A stretch of DNA of 64,000 bases from Candidatus Pseudobacter hemicellulosilyticus (GCA_029202545.1 CP119311.1:2542001-2606000), one strand, 5' to 3'. Numbered from the stretch's first letter, positions 1-9,149 are shown. Notes: generated by a model from the sequence alone, not told the origin. Numbers and translations: made by a program.

Positions 1-72
1 CCGTCAGACTATTTGTATGCCATTCAACAGGAACAGGAAGAGCAGGTAAAGAAAAGCCGGGCAGGGAGCTGA
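1..72 (+). CDS. C-terminal fragment of an unidentified protein (partial at left edge)
   Basis: Frame 1 reads 23 codons to a TGA at 70-72. The tail is rich in Gln, Glu and Lys and ends KKSRAGS. Frame 3 is also open across this stretch but gives an arginine-rich, unprotein-like translation, so frame 1 is preferred. Too little is present to name a family. An inverted repeat resembling a terminator follows at 130-180, which agrees with a plus-strand gene ending here. Confidence 0.4.
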   Translation, partial: PSDYLYAIQQEQEEQVKKSRAGS

Positions 73-129
73 TAGTCAGGCCGTTTTTATTTTTAATCTA
101 CACTGCAATAGTAGAACTGAAAAGCAGGC

Positions 130-185
130 AGCCCCGAACTTATCGGGGGGATACCCGAAAACCCCGGTATTTTCGGGGCTTTACC
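130..185. terminator. Putative bidirectional terminator between convergent genes
   Basis: A perfect 9-bp inverted repeat, AGCCCCGAA (130-138) and TTCGGGGCT (172-180), is followed by a short T-rich run. It lies between the plus-strand gene ending at 72 and the minus-strand response regulator ending at 252. The loop is long (33 nt) but holds further GC-rich pairing potential. Confidence 0.5.
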
Positions 186-251
186 TATATGTATTGCTGT
201 TGGTAACCGAGGTTTGCAGGAGGACGTTTTTAACGGTGTGACAGGAGGGTG

Positions 252-2228
252 TTACTGCCCTTCGGGATAATCGGTAAAATCCTGCCTTTTGATATTCAGC
301 CTGGCCATTTTTGATTCCAGGGTGCTGGGTTTGAGGTTTAATAGTTCAGCAGCACCCCCGATACCACGTATCCGGCCCCTTGTTTTTTTGAGAACAGCAC
401 TGATGTAATCTCTTTCTGTTTGTTGCTGGACATGCTTTACTTCCTCAAAGGTATTGATGGGACTGCTGCTGCCGGGCTCCTGGCCGGCAGCGGGAAGGCT
501 CCGCATCAGTTGCAGTTTCGATCTTCCGTCGTTGAGCACCACTGACTGCTCGATAATATTTTCCAGTTCCCGGATATTACCGGGCCAGTGATAGGCAATC
601 ATTCTTTCCATCATGGGATCAGCAATACCATTGAATGGTTTGTTCAATGCACTGCAATAGGTGTTAGCAAAGAACAGGGCCAGGGCTTCAATATCAGTCT
701 TTCGATCGCGAAGGGCGGGCAGGGTAAGGGGGAACACGTTCAACCGGTAATACAGGTCGAGCCGGAAATTGCCTTCCGCTACTTCTTTTTCCAGGTTTCT
801 GTTGGTAGCAGCTATTATACGGAGATTTACTTTTATAGCAGTACTGCCGCCAACGTATTCAATTTCCCGTTCCTGCAAAACACGTAATAATTTTACCTGC
901 ATGCTTAGCGGCAGTTCTCCGATCTCATCCAAAAAGATGGTGCCGCCATCGGCCAGTTCAAATTTGCCTTTTCTTTTCTCCACAGCGCCGGTAAAAGCCC
1001 CCTTCTCATGCCCAAACAATTCAGATTCTATCAGTGTTGCCGGGATGGCAGCACAATTCACCTTTATAAAGGGGCCATTTTTCCTGGGGGAGAGCCAATG
1101 AATGGCCTGCGCTACTTTCTCTTTGCCGGTGCCGCTTTCTCCCAAGATCAGCACGGACGTATTATAAGGCGCTACCTGCGCTGCCAGGTCCAGGGCAGAT
1201 AATAATAAGTGGTGATTGCCGATGATGTCCCTGAATGCCTTGTTATCAGGCTGCTCATCCTGTTGCTTCTTAGCATTTATCTGCGGGTGCATCCATTCGC
1301 CGGCAGCCGTTTCTGCATAGATGGTTTTATTGGCTACCGCTTCCAGCCATGTTTTTAAACGGGTCAGCAGGGCGATATGTCCCTTGTTGTAGCTGTCCAT
1401 ATTCCGGCTATAAAAGGCATAATGCAGGGATAATCCATAACCCAGCGCCACAGGGAATACCAGGCAGGATTCCAGCTGTAACCAATGCATCAGGTTTCTT
1501 TGCAGCAGGTTGGTTGCGGTATTGGCAGATCTTTCGTAATTATAGATCAGCGGGCCGCTGTCGTTCCCGCTGTTTTCAATAATGCCGGAAAGGGTAGTCT
1601 TGGTAAGGCCGGAGATGGTCATCAGTTCTTTCTCACCAATAAACTGGTACTCATTGAAACCGGTTCGCAGATAGCCTGAATCTGTGAACTGCTGTTTATT
1701 CAGCGGCCTGATGCCGCAGGCAATAAAATCGAATGGCAGGTGCGATTGCATGATCCCGGCAATCTTCAATAAGGATTCCCGGGCGCCCAGTGTTTCAAGG
1801 CTGATGGCTGTCAGTTCCCGCTGCAATAATTCCTCACGCCGTAGTTTGGATTCAAGGCTGTGCTGATGCAGGTACCAGGCAATTTCCAGGGCAACCAGCA
1901 GGTCTTTCTCCCTGACGGGTTTTACCAGGAAGCCATAGGGTTCTGTTCGCTTTGCTTCTTCCAGTATTGGCTGGTTGGCATTGGCGGATAAATATATAAA
2001 TGGAATATTGGCAGCTCTCAACTCCCGCGCGATATCAATACCGGACAGTTTTCCTCTAAGCCTGATATCAAGTATGACCAGGTCGGGTTTTTGGTGACGA
2101 AGGTATTCCCGCGCTTCTCCCACCGAGGCGGCTATACCATGAATGCTATACCCGGCATCTTCCAGTATCAACTGCAGGTTATTGGCAACAATAAACTCAT
2201 CTTCTACAATCAGTATTTTTTTACTCAT
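252..2228 (-). CDS. Sigma-54-dependent response regulator (REC - GAF-like region - AAA+ - Fis HTH)
   Basis: Activator of RNA polymerase carrying sigma-54. An N-terminal receiver (about 1-120) has the phospho-acceptor Asp54 in VILDIRL and the conserved Lys103 in LVKPV. Residues about 140-310 look like a GAF-type sensory region, inferred from position only. The AAA+ domain has Walker A GESGTGKE (363-370), the sigma-54 contact motif GAFTGA (410-415) and Walker B IFLDE (431-435). The C-terminus (about 615-650) is a Fis-like helix-turn-helix. Its ATG overlaps the stop codon of the upstream kinase (ATGA at 2225-2228), so the two are translationally coupled and surely form a pair. All key residues are present. 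The target promoters are not known. Confidence 0.93.
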   Translation of the reverse strand: MSKKILIVEDEFIVANNLQLILEDAGYSIHGIAASVGEAREYLRHQKPDLVILDIRLRGKLSGIDIARELRAANIPFIYLSANANQPILEEAKRTEPYGFLVKPVREKDLLVALEIAWYLHQHSLESKLRREELLQRELTAISLETLGARESLLKIAGIMQSHLPFDFIACGIRPLNKQQFTDSGYLRTGFNEYQFIGEKELMTISGLTKTTLSGIIENSGNDSGPLIYNYERSANTATNLLQRNLMHWLQLESCLVFPVALGYGLSLHYAFYSRNMDSYNKGHIALLTRLKTWLEAVANKTIYAETAAGEWMHPQINAKKQQDEQPDNKAFRDIIGNHHLLLSALDLAAQVAPYNTSVLILGESGTGKEKVAQAIHWLSPRKNGPFIKVNCAAIPATLIESELFGHEKGAFTGAVEKRKGKFELADGGTIFLDEIGELPLSMQVKLLRVLQEREIEYVGGSTAIKVNLRIIAATNRNLEKEVAEGNFRLDLYYRLNVFPLTLPALRDRKTDIEALALFFANTYCSALNKPFNGIADPMMERMIAYHWPGNIRELENIIEQSVVLNDGRSKLQLMRSLPAAGQEPGSSSPINTFEEVKHVQQQTERDYISAVLKKTRGRIRGIGGAAELLNLKPSTLESKMARLNIKRQDFTDYPEGQ

Positions 2229-4657
2229 AATTCATAAGATGGGTTTGTTAAGGGGCTGAAGCGGATGGTAATATGTAGCCCCTGGTTGCTTTCAATGGTA
2301 AAAGTGCCGTCCAGTTGCCTGGCCAATCCCCGCATCAGGTTAAAGCCCAGTGAACTGTTTCCCGTTATTTCAGCATCCGGCGGCAGGCCAATGCCATTGT
2401 CTGTTATGCTGAGCAGCAGCTGTTCTGTGGCAGTATGTTTCAGGCTTATCCGGACAATTCCTTTATGCTGCCCCGGGAACGCATATTTCATAGCATTTAC
2501 AATGCCTTCATTGATGATGAGCCCCAGGGGAATGGCTTTGGATACATCCAGTCGGACCGGCTCAATATCCTGTTCAATAACGGCGCGGCTGCCGGTATCA
2601 AATCCATCCTGCGCGTAACTGATCAGTTCGTCAATATACTGACGCATGTCAATGGAATAGGTATTGTCGGATTGATACAGTTTTTGATGGATCAGGGAAA
2701 TAGCCTGTACCCTTCGCTGGCTATCATTGATGGCCATCAGTGCTTCCTCATTGTCTATATACCTGGACTGGGAGTTCAGCAGGCTCATGATGATCTGCAA
2801 ATTGTTCTTGACCCGGTGATGAACCTCTTTTAATAACCATTCCTTATCGGCCAGCAGGTCCTGCAACTGCCCGTTCTTTTGGGTGATGATGGTATTGCTT
2901 CTTTGTTTTAACCGGTTCTGGCGATACAGTAATATGGCAATGATGATAACGGCGGCAATGCCGGCGAGGGTTACATTGGTTACAGTCCTTGTCTGTTTTG
3001 CCTGCTGGTTTAAAACAGTGATTTGCTTTTCCTTTTCCTGCGTTTCATAAACAACCTGGAGCTCTTCCGCCTGCCGTATTTTGGTTGCTTTGAAATTGGA
3101 ATCGATCAGTTTTATATATTCCTTATAATGGGCTATTACGGCTGCCTGATCACCAAGTGCTGAGTCGGCGGTGATCAGCATACTGTATATGTTCAGGTCG
3201 TTTCGTAAAGAGCGATGCCCGTAGGAAGAGATCCTGAAGTGATTCTCCAGGAATTCCTTTGCTTTATGATACTGGCCACGTTTTAAATAGAGTGCAGCCA
3301 GCTGGTTATTGACGCTGCCTCTTCTGAACGGTCCCCGTACAGCTTCAGTGATATTTTCCAGGGAATCCATTTTCCGGATGTGAAATTCCGCTGAATCGAA
3401 CCTGTTCAGGTTGATATAACAACCTGACAATATATGGTGATAATAGAACAGGTCCGAAACAATCACCGGAGAAACCTTTTGGGAAATAGCAGTTACCTGG
3501 TCGAGCGCTTCTCTTGCGCGGCCGGCTGCATTCAGGTAACTGATCTCAATCTGCAGGATATTATACAGGGCCGGGTTGCGGTCTGTAATAAATTGCCTGG
3601 TGGCTTTTTGTACCATTTCAACCCCTTCTTTATCCCTGTTCTCGGAAATATACAGGTTGGCCAGGCGGCTGTAATAATAGGCCCAGCCAATGCTGTCGCG
3701 GCAGCTTTCAGCCACTTTGATGGTCTGGCGGGTATAGCGTAAGGGTTCTCCGAACTTCCCCTGGAAGAAAGTGATCATAGCCAGGTTGTCCGTACTGTAT
3801 TGGGTATAAGGGAACCCGATAGCTTCTTCCAACAATAGCGCTTTTGTAAAAGCCTCATAAGCCTGTTTGTCCTGCCCTGTGGCACTGAAAATATAACCCA
3901 GGTCAGTCCATACGTTGATAGCGCCTTCTGTATCACCCAGGCGCTGATAGCTGTCAGCCGCCTGCTGCAGATCTGCCAGCTTCCTGTTGAAGTTTGCCTG
4001 TCCGGGGATTGTAAATATGCCGCGATAGGCAATGGCCCTGGCTTCCGTTTCTTTATCACCTGCTTTCCTGCACTGGTCAAGCAGGGACGCGCAGAGGGAA
4101 TCAGCGTTTCGGTCGGCCCCCTGGAGGTATACTTTTTCCAGCAGGCAAAGGGCTATCCGTTCCCAGCGTTGTTCCTGCAGTTCCCTGCTTGCTGCAATAG
4201 CCTTATGAACAAAGTATTCAACACTGTCTTTATACCGGGAATAGCTGCCGGGCTGAAAAGCGTAATAAGCGCCCAGCAATAGCAATACCTGCAGCTGTTT
4301 TTTGCCGGTTGTTCCGGACAGCAGCTGCATGCCGGTACCAGGAGCGCCCTGGTTGATCCAGCTGGATTGGTGGCGCAGCTTTTCGTCGCCAAATCCTTCT
4401 GCCAGTATGGAAAAACGGCTCAGGCCAAGGGAGCGACTGGCTAACAGCAGACAGCTATCCTGGTCCTCCATGGCCTCTTTGGAAACATAGAGGTAGGTGG
4501 CGCTCAGCCAGAGGTTAAGGCGTTGCCAGGATTCCTTGTCCCGCTCCGGAGGATAATACGAATAGGCTGAAATGCCCGCCTGTGCCGTTGGTTGCGACCG
4601 GCCGCCGACAGATAACAGGAGGCTGCATAATAGGAGTAACAGGGTTGCCCTGGGCAT
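2225..4657 (-). CDS. Periplasmic-TPR sensor histidine kinase of the HisKA_2/HWE-like type
   Basis: Partner kinase of the adjoining sigma-54 activator. From the ATG at 4657 it has a signal peptide (MPRATLLLLL, then about 10 more residues). A long TPR-like alpha-helical region (about 125-530) and a coiled segment follow, with one membrane helix at about 561-578. The dimerisation/phospho-acceptor box is EVHHRVKNNLQ (about 611-621, His613/614). A C-terminal HATPase has an N-box (NEGIVNAMKYAF) and a G1 box (DNGIGLP). The EVHHRVKNNLQ form is that of HisKA_2 kinases. A longer reading from a TTG at 4687 is possible, but the signal peptide favours 4657. The topology puts the TPRs in the periplasm, where they probably bind a peptide or protein ligand (inference). 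Confidence 0.9.
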   Translation of the reverse strand: MPRATLLLLLCSLLLSVGGRSQPTAQAGISAYSYYPPERDKESWQRLNLWLSATYLYVSKEAMEDQDSCLLLASRSLGLSRFSILAEGFGDEKLRHQSSWINQGAPGTGMQLLSGTTGKKQLQVLLLLGAYYAFQPGSYSRYKDSVEYFVHKAIAASRELQEQRWERIALCLLEKVYLQGADRNADSLCASLLDQCRKAGDKETEARAIAYRGIFTIPGQANFNRKLADLQQAADSYQRLGDTEGAINVWTDLGYIFSATGQDKQAYEAFTKALLLEEAIGFPYTQYSTDNLAMITFFQGKFGEPLRYTRQTIKVAESCRDSIGWAYYYSRLANLYISENRDKEGVEMVQKATRQFITDRNPALYNILQIEISYLNAAGRAREALDQVTAISQKVSPVIVSDLFYYHHILSGCYINLNRFDSAEFHIRKMDSLENITEAVRGPFRRGSVNNQLAALYLKRGQYHKAKEFLENHFRISSYGHRSLRNDLNIYSMLITADSALGDQAAVIAHYKEYIKLIDSNFKATKIRQAEELQVVYETQEKEKQITVLNQQAKQTRTVTNVTLAGIAAVIIIAILLYRQNRLKQRSNTIITQKNGQLQDLLADKEWLLKEVHHRVKNNLQIIMSLLNSQSRYIDNEEALMAINDSQRRVQAISLIHQKLYQSDNTYSIDMRQYIDELISYAQDGFDTGSRAVIEQDIEPVRLDVSKAIPLGLIINEGIVNAMKYAFPGQHKGIVRISLKHTATEQLLLSITDNGIGLPPDAEITGNSSLGFNLMRGLARQLDGTFTIESNQGLHITIRFSPLTNPSYEL

Positions 4658-4841
4658 GTTTTTGTTTTTTTGAGGGGCCTCTCCCAAGTTAGCAATTTCA
4701 GGGATGACGCCAAAAGCAGAGATGGGAGAAAAAGAGTATATGAAGGAACTGTCTATTGGATTTCAGAAAGTTTGCCATTATTGAATTAGTTTTTCGACTT
4801 TCGGCTTGGTCCGCAGTATAATTAGTACAAACCAGCCCCTG

Positions 4842-5405
4842 ATGCACGAGCCCCGCCTTACAGAATGGATAACAAAAAGCCAACAGGGCGATGCCAATGC
4901 ATTTGGTCAGTTGGTGACCTGTTACCAGGCGCAGATCTTTGCTTACGTATTCAGGCTGGTGGGTAATCCCGATGATGCAAAAGACCTGGTGCAGGAAACA
5001 TTTTTAAGGGCCTGGACTTACTGTAAAACCTATCAATCCAGATTCCGGTTCAGTACCTGGTTGTATACCATTGCTACCCATTGCAGCTACGATTATCTGC
5101 AAGCAAAAAAGCAGGTACTGATGGTGCCGGAAGAGAATATGGCGTACCTGTGCGACCAGCTGGCTTATTCCAACCTGGAACAGCAGCTGTTGAACAAAAA
5201 TATTGCGGGTATCATTGCCCGGCTTACGCAGACACTTACACCCAAACAGAAACTGGTATTTACCCTGAAATACCTGGAAGGACTTGACACGGAGGAGATC
5301 ACCCTGATCACCAGGCTGAGCGCTGAAAAAGTGAAAAGCAATCTTTACCTGGCTAAAAAAAATATGCAGGAATTATTACTCAAAATGAAGATCCATGAAA
5401 AGTGA
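4842..5405 (+). CDS. ECF-type RNA polymerase sigma factor
   Basis: Sigma-70 family protein of 187 residues. Region 2 is visible in DDAKDLVQETFLRAW and the following FSTWLYTIATHCSYDYLQ. Region 4 is LTPKQKLVFTLKYLEGLDTEEI with a recognition helix near residue 160. The ATG at 4842 is chosen over a TTG at 4806, because region 2 begins at the usual distance from it. The next gene overlaps it by 11 bp (5395-5405), so it heads a three-gene operon. It is not of the FecI/FecR arrangement seen three times elsewhere in the window: no FecR or SusC follows. Confidence 0.92.
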   Translation: MHEPRLTEWITKSQQGDANAFGQLVTCYQAQIFAYVFRLVGNPDDAKDLVQETFLRAWTYCKTYQSRFRFSTWLYTIATHCSYDYLQAKKQVLMVPEENMAYLCDQLAYSNLEQQLLNKNIAGIIARLTQTLTPKQKLVFTLKYLEGLDTEEITLITRLSAEKVKSNLYLAKKNMQELLLKMKIHEK

Positions 5406-5805
5406 CAATGAATTTGAGCAGCTACTGGCCGCTTTGCAGGAAAATAAACCGGCTTTGAACGCAGCCGATGCGGCCGCGCTTACCAGCGCTATCACAGCAG
5501 GCATTGCCAGCAAAAAGCAGGCAGGTATCCCTCCTGGGAAACTGCTTTCTATCGCCAGGGTTCTTTCGGGTGCAGCTGCTGTGTTATTGTTGTGCCTGTT
5601 TTTTTACGAGGAAACAATCACGCCTGGCAGCCGGCAGCCAGGTATTGTTTATACTACCTATTACAACGAAACGGCCAGTTCCCGGGACAGTGTTCCTCAA
5701 ACCGATTCTATAAAATTTCTGCTGGATTATTACCGGCAACAAAAAAAGGGTAAAAGCGCTTTTACTCTTTTTAAAGAGCAATACACCTCGCTGGCCAAAA
5801 AATAA
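5395..5805 (+). CDS. Small single-pass membrane protein, candidate anti-sigma factor
   Basis: 136 residues with a soluble N-terminal part (1-50), one membrane helix (about 52-71, ending CLFFYEE) and a C-terminal domain of about 65 residues. I recognise no family. The start overlaps the sigma factor gene by 11 bp, so the two are translationally coupled. Size, topology and position are those of many ECF anti-sigma factors, but no zinc-binding HxxxCxxC motif of the ZAS type is present. The role is therefore inferred from context alone. Confidence 0.75.
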   Translation: MKSDNEFEQLLAALQENKPALNAADAAALTSAITAGIASKKQAGIPPGKLLSIARVLSGAAAVLLLCLFFYEETITPGSRQPGIVYTTYYNETASSRDSVPQTDSIKFLLDYYRQQKKGKSAFTLFKEQYTSLAKK

Positions 5806-5812
5806 CAATTCA

Positions 5813-6922
5813 ATGAAAACAACAATTAAGCTGGTAATAGCAGCTGCCTGTTTACTGCTGGCAGCCTGCAATAGAAATATTGATATGACCACCGTGCTGA
5901 ACAGTGATGGGAGCTGCGACAGGATCCTGGTGGCTGAAGTGGATGAAAAATTCATACAAGGGGATACAAGCCAGCAGCCTTTTGTGATGGACCTTGCAGG
6001 CTGGGAAATACAATGGACCTATAAGGACAGCAAAAGGAGCAGCTGGCCGATGAGAGACTTCACAAAAGAGTCGAAAGACAGTGCTGAAGCCATTATTGCT
6101 ATAGCCCGCCGCCATTTTAACTCCGTGCAGCAACTGGCAGATTCTTTCAGGATCAAATCTTCACATGCCTGGAACCGGATCACGATAAAGCCTGTACTGG
6201 AAAAGGAATTCCGCTTCTTTTATACCTATTACCATTATAAAGAGTCGTTTTCCGGGCTGCCGGTGAAATTGGTGGTGCCGGCCGATAAATACCTGAGTGC
6301 TGAGGAAGCCGGCTACTGGCTGACCGGTAAACCGGATATTACAAGAGGAAGGAATGGGATAGAGGTAAAAGAATTGTTGAGCAGTATTGAAGATAGGGCT
6401 GATAAATGGTTTTTGCGAAATTTATTCGAGATCCAATACGGCGAACTGCTCCATCACCTGGAGTTGATTGCCAATCATCCTGGCAAAGCGGCTATGGCTA
6501 TGGAGAAGGATAGCGTCTTTGCTGTGTATTACGCGGATTATACAAAATCGAAAATTGATATCGATTTGATGACGGTATTGGACAAGTACTTTAAAACAAC
6601 CGCATTTGGCAATTTTACCAAAGCCGGTAACGATAGCCTGGTGCAGCAGATCAATGAGCCGGAATCTTTAAAAGGGCTGTTCGATTATTTTGATGCCTCT
6701 ATTGATTACAAGCTGGTGATGCCGGGCGCTGTGATCACATCGGATGGTCTGTTGTCCCACGATACCCTTAGCTGGAAAATCGATGCTTACCGGCTACTGT
6801 ATGGAGATTATACTATTGAAGCCTCGTCTAAGAAAACAAATGGCTGGGCATTCCTCACGGCGGCGATCATTCTGATACTGGCTGTTAGCTTGTTCTTTGT
6901 AAAAAGGCGGCCCCGCCATTGA
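5813..6922 (+). CDS. Unrecognised lipoprotein with C-terminal membrane anchor
   Basis: 369 residues. The N-terminus is an SPII signal with lipobox LLAAC (Cys19), followed by MTTVLNSDGSCDR. The C-terminus has a hydrophobic helix (about 346-364) and a basic tail KRRPRH. The body is a mixed alpha/beta domain without a motif I can name. It starts 7 bp after the small membrane gene and is the last gene of the ECF sigma operon. Having both a lipid anchor and a C-terminal helix is unusual and suggests a protein tied to the inner membrane at both ends, perhaps a sensor or target of the sigma system (inference). Confidence 0.8.
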   Translation: MKTTIKLVIAAACLLLAACNRNIDMTTVLNSDGSCDRILVAEVDEKFIQGDTSQQPFVMDLAGWEIQWTYKDSKRSSWPMRDFTKESKDSAEAIIAIARRHFNSVQQLADSFRIKSSHAWNRITIKPVLEKEFRFFYTYYHYKESFSGLPVKLVVPADKYLSAEEAGYWLTGKPDITRGRNGIEVKELLSSIEDRADKWFLRNLFEIQYGELLHHLELIANHPGKAAMAMEKDSVFAVYYADYTKSKIDIDLMTVLDKYFKTTAFGNFTKAGNDSLVQQINEPESLKGLFDYFDASIDYKLVMPGAVITSDGLLSHDTLSWKIDAYRLLYGDYTIEASSKKTNGWAFLTAAIILILAVSLFFVKRRPRH

Positions 6923-6972
6923 TGGGAAGATCCCTCCTGGAAATACCGGGAAATACTGCCTCCGCATTAAAA

Positions 6973-8919
6973 TTATTTTGCCGGTGGGAAGGCTGCTACT
7001 CTTAGCCTTGTGGAACCGTAGGGGACCAATTGAATTGTTTCTATAATGGGTGACGGGGTGTACTCACCCGGCACGGGCAGTGGCGGCGTAAACCTTTCTT
7101 CAACCAGTTGCCAGCCGGCCAGCTTGCGGGCAGGCACTTCAATCACTACCGGCGCATTGCCGGGATCCAACGGATAGCCTTTCACTGTTCTTTTAATGAT
7201 GCGGAGCGACCCGCTGTCTTTGGCCGCCAGTGCGTAGTTCCAACTGCCGGCCGGTGTCAGGGACAGGGCCGGGAAGCTGGGGTCTGGCGATCTTTTGCCT
7301 GCCAGGTTGGGATAGGTGGCGGTATCAATCGTTACTTTTTCAGGTACGGCAAATGCATAGAGCAGTGGTCCGCGTTCAACGGTAAGGGCCTGGTTATTCC
7401 AGGGGATCAGCCTGGCGGTCATCGGCAGCTGCAGGACTATCTTATCGTTTTTACGGAACTGGCGTTGGATAGTGGTGAAGGTCCCGGGCTTTCCGAGGGC
7501 GGTGTATGGTTTCCCGTTAATAGTAACAGTAGCCTGCTGGCACCAGGCCGGAATACGAAAAGTAAAAGGAAAATTTACTGGCTTGTCCATATTAAAGCTG
7601 AAGCTGATGCTTTCGCTGAAGGGATAGCCGGTGGTTTCTGTGATCGTTATTTTTTGCTTGTTGAATTCCAGCTGCTCTACAGAGGGGCCATACAGGGCTG
7701 CTACCGGTCCGCCTTGTTTGTTGCGCATCCACATGCGGGATACATAATTGGGCATGAGGCGGTGGATATTTCCGGCGCAGCACTCCGTTTCATGGCAGGG
7801 CCAGTACGCCATCCAGGTAGAGCCGTAGGCCAGCTTATTGGTATTGGAATTGCCGGTGGCTATCACCTGGTTGACGCTGGAAAAATATTGCAGGTTGCGG
7901 AAGTCTTTGGAGATAGCGCCGGGACCTGCATTGAAGACTGCTTTCTCTATTCGGTCTGCATAGCCGGCGTCGCCGGAGGCCATGAGCAGGTAGCCGATAG
8001 CCCAGGTATAGTCAATGATATCACAGGTTTCATGGCTTTTGAACGGGTCTTTGCCGGCCAGGAATTCATTGGAGCTGGGCACGCCGTCGGGCAGCATATG
8101 GTCGCGGTCCAGTTTGGCAAAAGCATTGATGGCTGCGGCCAGGTACTGTTGTTTGCCGGTATAGCTATAGAGGATGGCGGGCAGTTTGGCCATTTCCATA
8201 TAGGTGACGCCATGAATGATGATGGTATCGGCGGAAAGGAATTTGCTTTCGTTGAGGGGGAAATCGCCAAGGGCCCAGGCATCCTCTGCCAGTTTCAGGA
8301 GCCTGGCATCTTTTGTAACGCCGTAGGTCCAGAGAATACCTTCAATATTGATGATGGAGCGTTTGAGTTTGCCCGGTTCTTTACCGAGTTGTTCAGGGGT
8401 ATAGGTGAGAAAGTGAGCTTGCAGGGCATCGATGAGCCGCTGATCGCCGGTGGCCAGGTATTCCGCCTGCAATACCCGGAAGTAAACGGCAAAAGGCCAT
8501 TGTGTGGGGAACTGGTCTGAGCCCAGTCTTTTAGTAGGTTGTGCATGAGCGATAGTATGGTAGATGCCGGTCCTTGCTTTATTGATAAAGCCGGTATCGT
8601 TGAGGAGGTAGCCCAGTCGCAGCAGACCATCCGAGTAGTAGGCCGTTTGTTCATAGCGCCACCAGTTATCGCCATGTTCTCCCTGGCGTTCAATGCTGCC
8701 TGCCCATAGCGGTCCGTCGTAGGGATAGGAGAGTACATCCGGGTGACCCGTAAGGCCGGTCCGCTGCCGTTCCATAAATTCCTGCAGCCAGCCGGTGGCC
8801 TTCACGGCGGTGATAGGGCGTTCGTCAAACCTGTTATAAGGCGCTTTAACTACCGGCTGCTGTGTCATGGCGCCGGATGCCAGGCAGATCAGGGTGAAGC
8901 AGATGATTATATGTTTCAT
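6973..8919 (-). CDS. GH127-type (DUF1680) beta-L-arabinofuranosidase-like glycosidase
   Basis: Secreted or periplasmic enzyme of 648 residues with a signal peptide ending near GAMTQQ. The N-terminal alpha/alpha-barrel carries the DUF1680 hallmarks. Glu297-x-Cys299 (HETCDI) and the pair Cys380-Cys381 (ETECCAGN) fit the Zn ligands and nucleophile described for Bifidobacterium HypBA1 (ExC and CC). A beta-sandwich follows. Members of this clan (GH127, GH146 and relatives) release beta-L-arabinofuranose or related sugars; the exact substrate cannot be told from sequence alone. The gene stands alone on its strand, separated from the redoxin gene by a terminator, and has a 26-bp palindrome 82 bp upstream of the start. 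Confidence 0.88.
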   Translation of the reverse strand: MKHIIICFTLICLASGAMTQQPVVKAPYNRFDERPITAVKATGWLQEFMERQRTGLTGHPDVLSYPYDGPLWAGSIERQGEHGDNWWRYEQTAYYSDGLLRLGYLLNDTGFINKARTGIYHTIAHAQPTKRLGSDQFPTQWPFAVYFRVLQAEYLATGDQRLIDALQAHFLTYTPEQLGKEPGKLKRSIINIEGILWTYGVTKDARLLKLAEDAWALGDFPLNESKFLSADTIIIHGVTYMEMAKLPAILYSYTGKQQYLAAAINAFAKLDRDHMLPDGVPSSNEFLAGKDPFKSHETCDIIDYTWAIGYLLMASGDAGYADRIEKAVFNAGPGAISKDFRNLQYFSSVNQVIATGNSNTNKLAYGSTWMAYWPCHETECCAGNIHRLMPNYVSRMWMRNKQGGPVAALYGPSVEQLEFNKQKITITETTGYPFSESISFSFNMDKPVNFPFTFRIPAWCQQATVTINGKPYTALGKPGTFTTIQRQFRKNDKIVLQLPMTARLIPWNNQALTVERGPLLYAFAVPEKVTIDTATYPNLAGKRSPDPSFPALSLTPAGSWNYALAAKDSGSLRIIKRTVKGYPLDPGNAPVVIEVPARKLAGWQLVEERFTPPLPVPGEYTPSPIIETIQLVPYGSTRLRVAAFPPAK

Positions 8920-8974
8920 ACTGAATTTGTTATGAGCATTTTGGGTTATGGACGAACCAAGGGAAGACCGGGAT

Positions 8975-8982
8975 AAAATATA
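8975..8982 (-). promoter_or_regulatory. Candidate -7 box of the GH127 gene
   Basis: On the minus strand this reads TATATTTT, one mismatch from the Bacteroidota TAnnTTTG consensus. It would give a leader of about 50 nt. The perfect palindrome at 9001-9026 would then sit just upstream of or over the -33 region. No good -33 TTG is seen. Confidence 0.3.
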
Positions 8983-9000
8983 CGAAGGGATAAGATACGA

Positions 9001-9026
9001 ATTTTACGGGTACGTACCCGTAAAAT
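9001..9026. promoter_or_regulatory. 26-bp perfect palindrome, probable operator of the GH127 gene
   Basis: Each half is 13 bp: ATTTTACGGGTAC and its exact reverse complement, meeting at a central CG. No loop bases are left, so a dimeric DNA-binding protein site is more likely than an RNA hairpin. The symmetric CG centre with GGTAC half-sites is typical of LacI/GalR-type operators, but no such regulator is encoded in this window. Confidence 0.65.
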
Positions 9027-9096
9027 GCTGATAAAATAAACTAAAACTTCCGTGGGCGCATATTTCAACCGGCCTGCGTGTGATAAAGGGTATTGA

Positions 9097-9149
9097 ATAA
9101 AAAAAGAAAACCTCCTGCCGGTCCGGGTTTATCCCAGACCAACAGGAGG
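9097..9149 (-). terminator. Rho-independent terminator after the locus 1 operon
   Basis: On the minus strand CCTCCTGTTGGTC (9149-9137) pairs with GACCGGCAGGAGG (9123-9111), a 13-bp stem including two G-U pairs. A T-rich run follows (9110-9097). It lies 20 bp downstream of the redoxin gene and separates the operon from the GH127 gene. Confidence 0.9.

Noticed and set aside
4688..4841. Consensus promoters in the divergent kinase / ECF sigma region
   Set aside because: Only partial matches such as TAGTTTTT were found, with wrong spacing to any TTTG.
7108..8520. Open frame of 470 codons opposite the GH127 gene, and similar ones at 32786-34132, 36162-37373, 30577-31791 and 56823-57980
   Set aside because: All are antisense shadows of well-supported genes, with unlikely composition and no promoter or motif.
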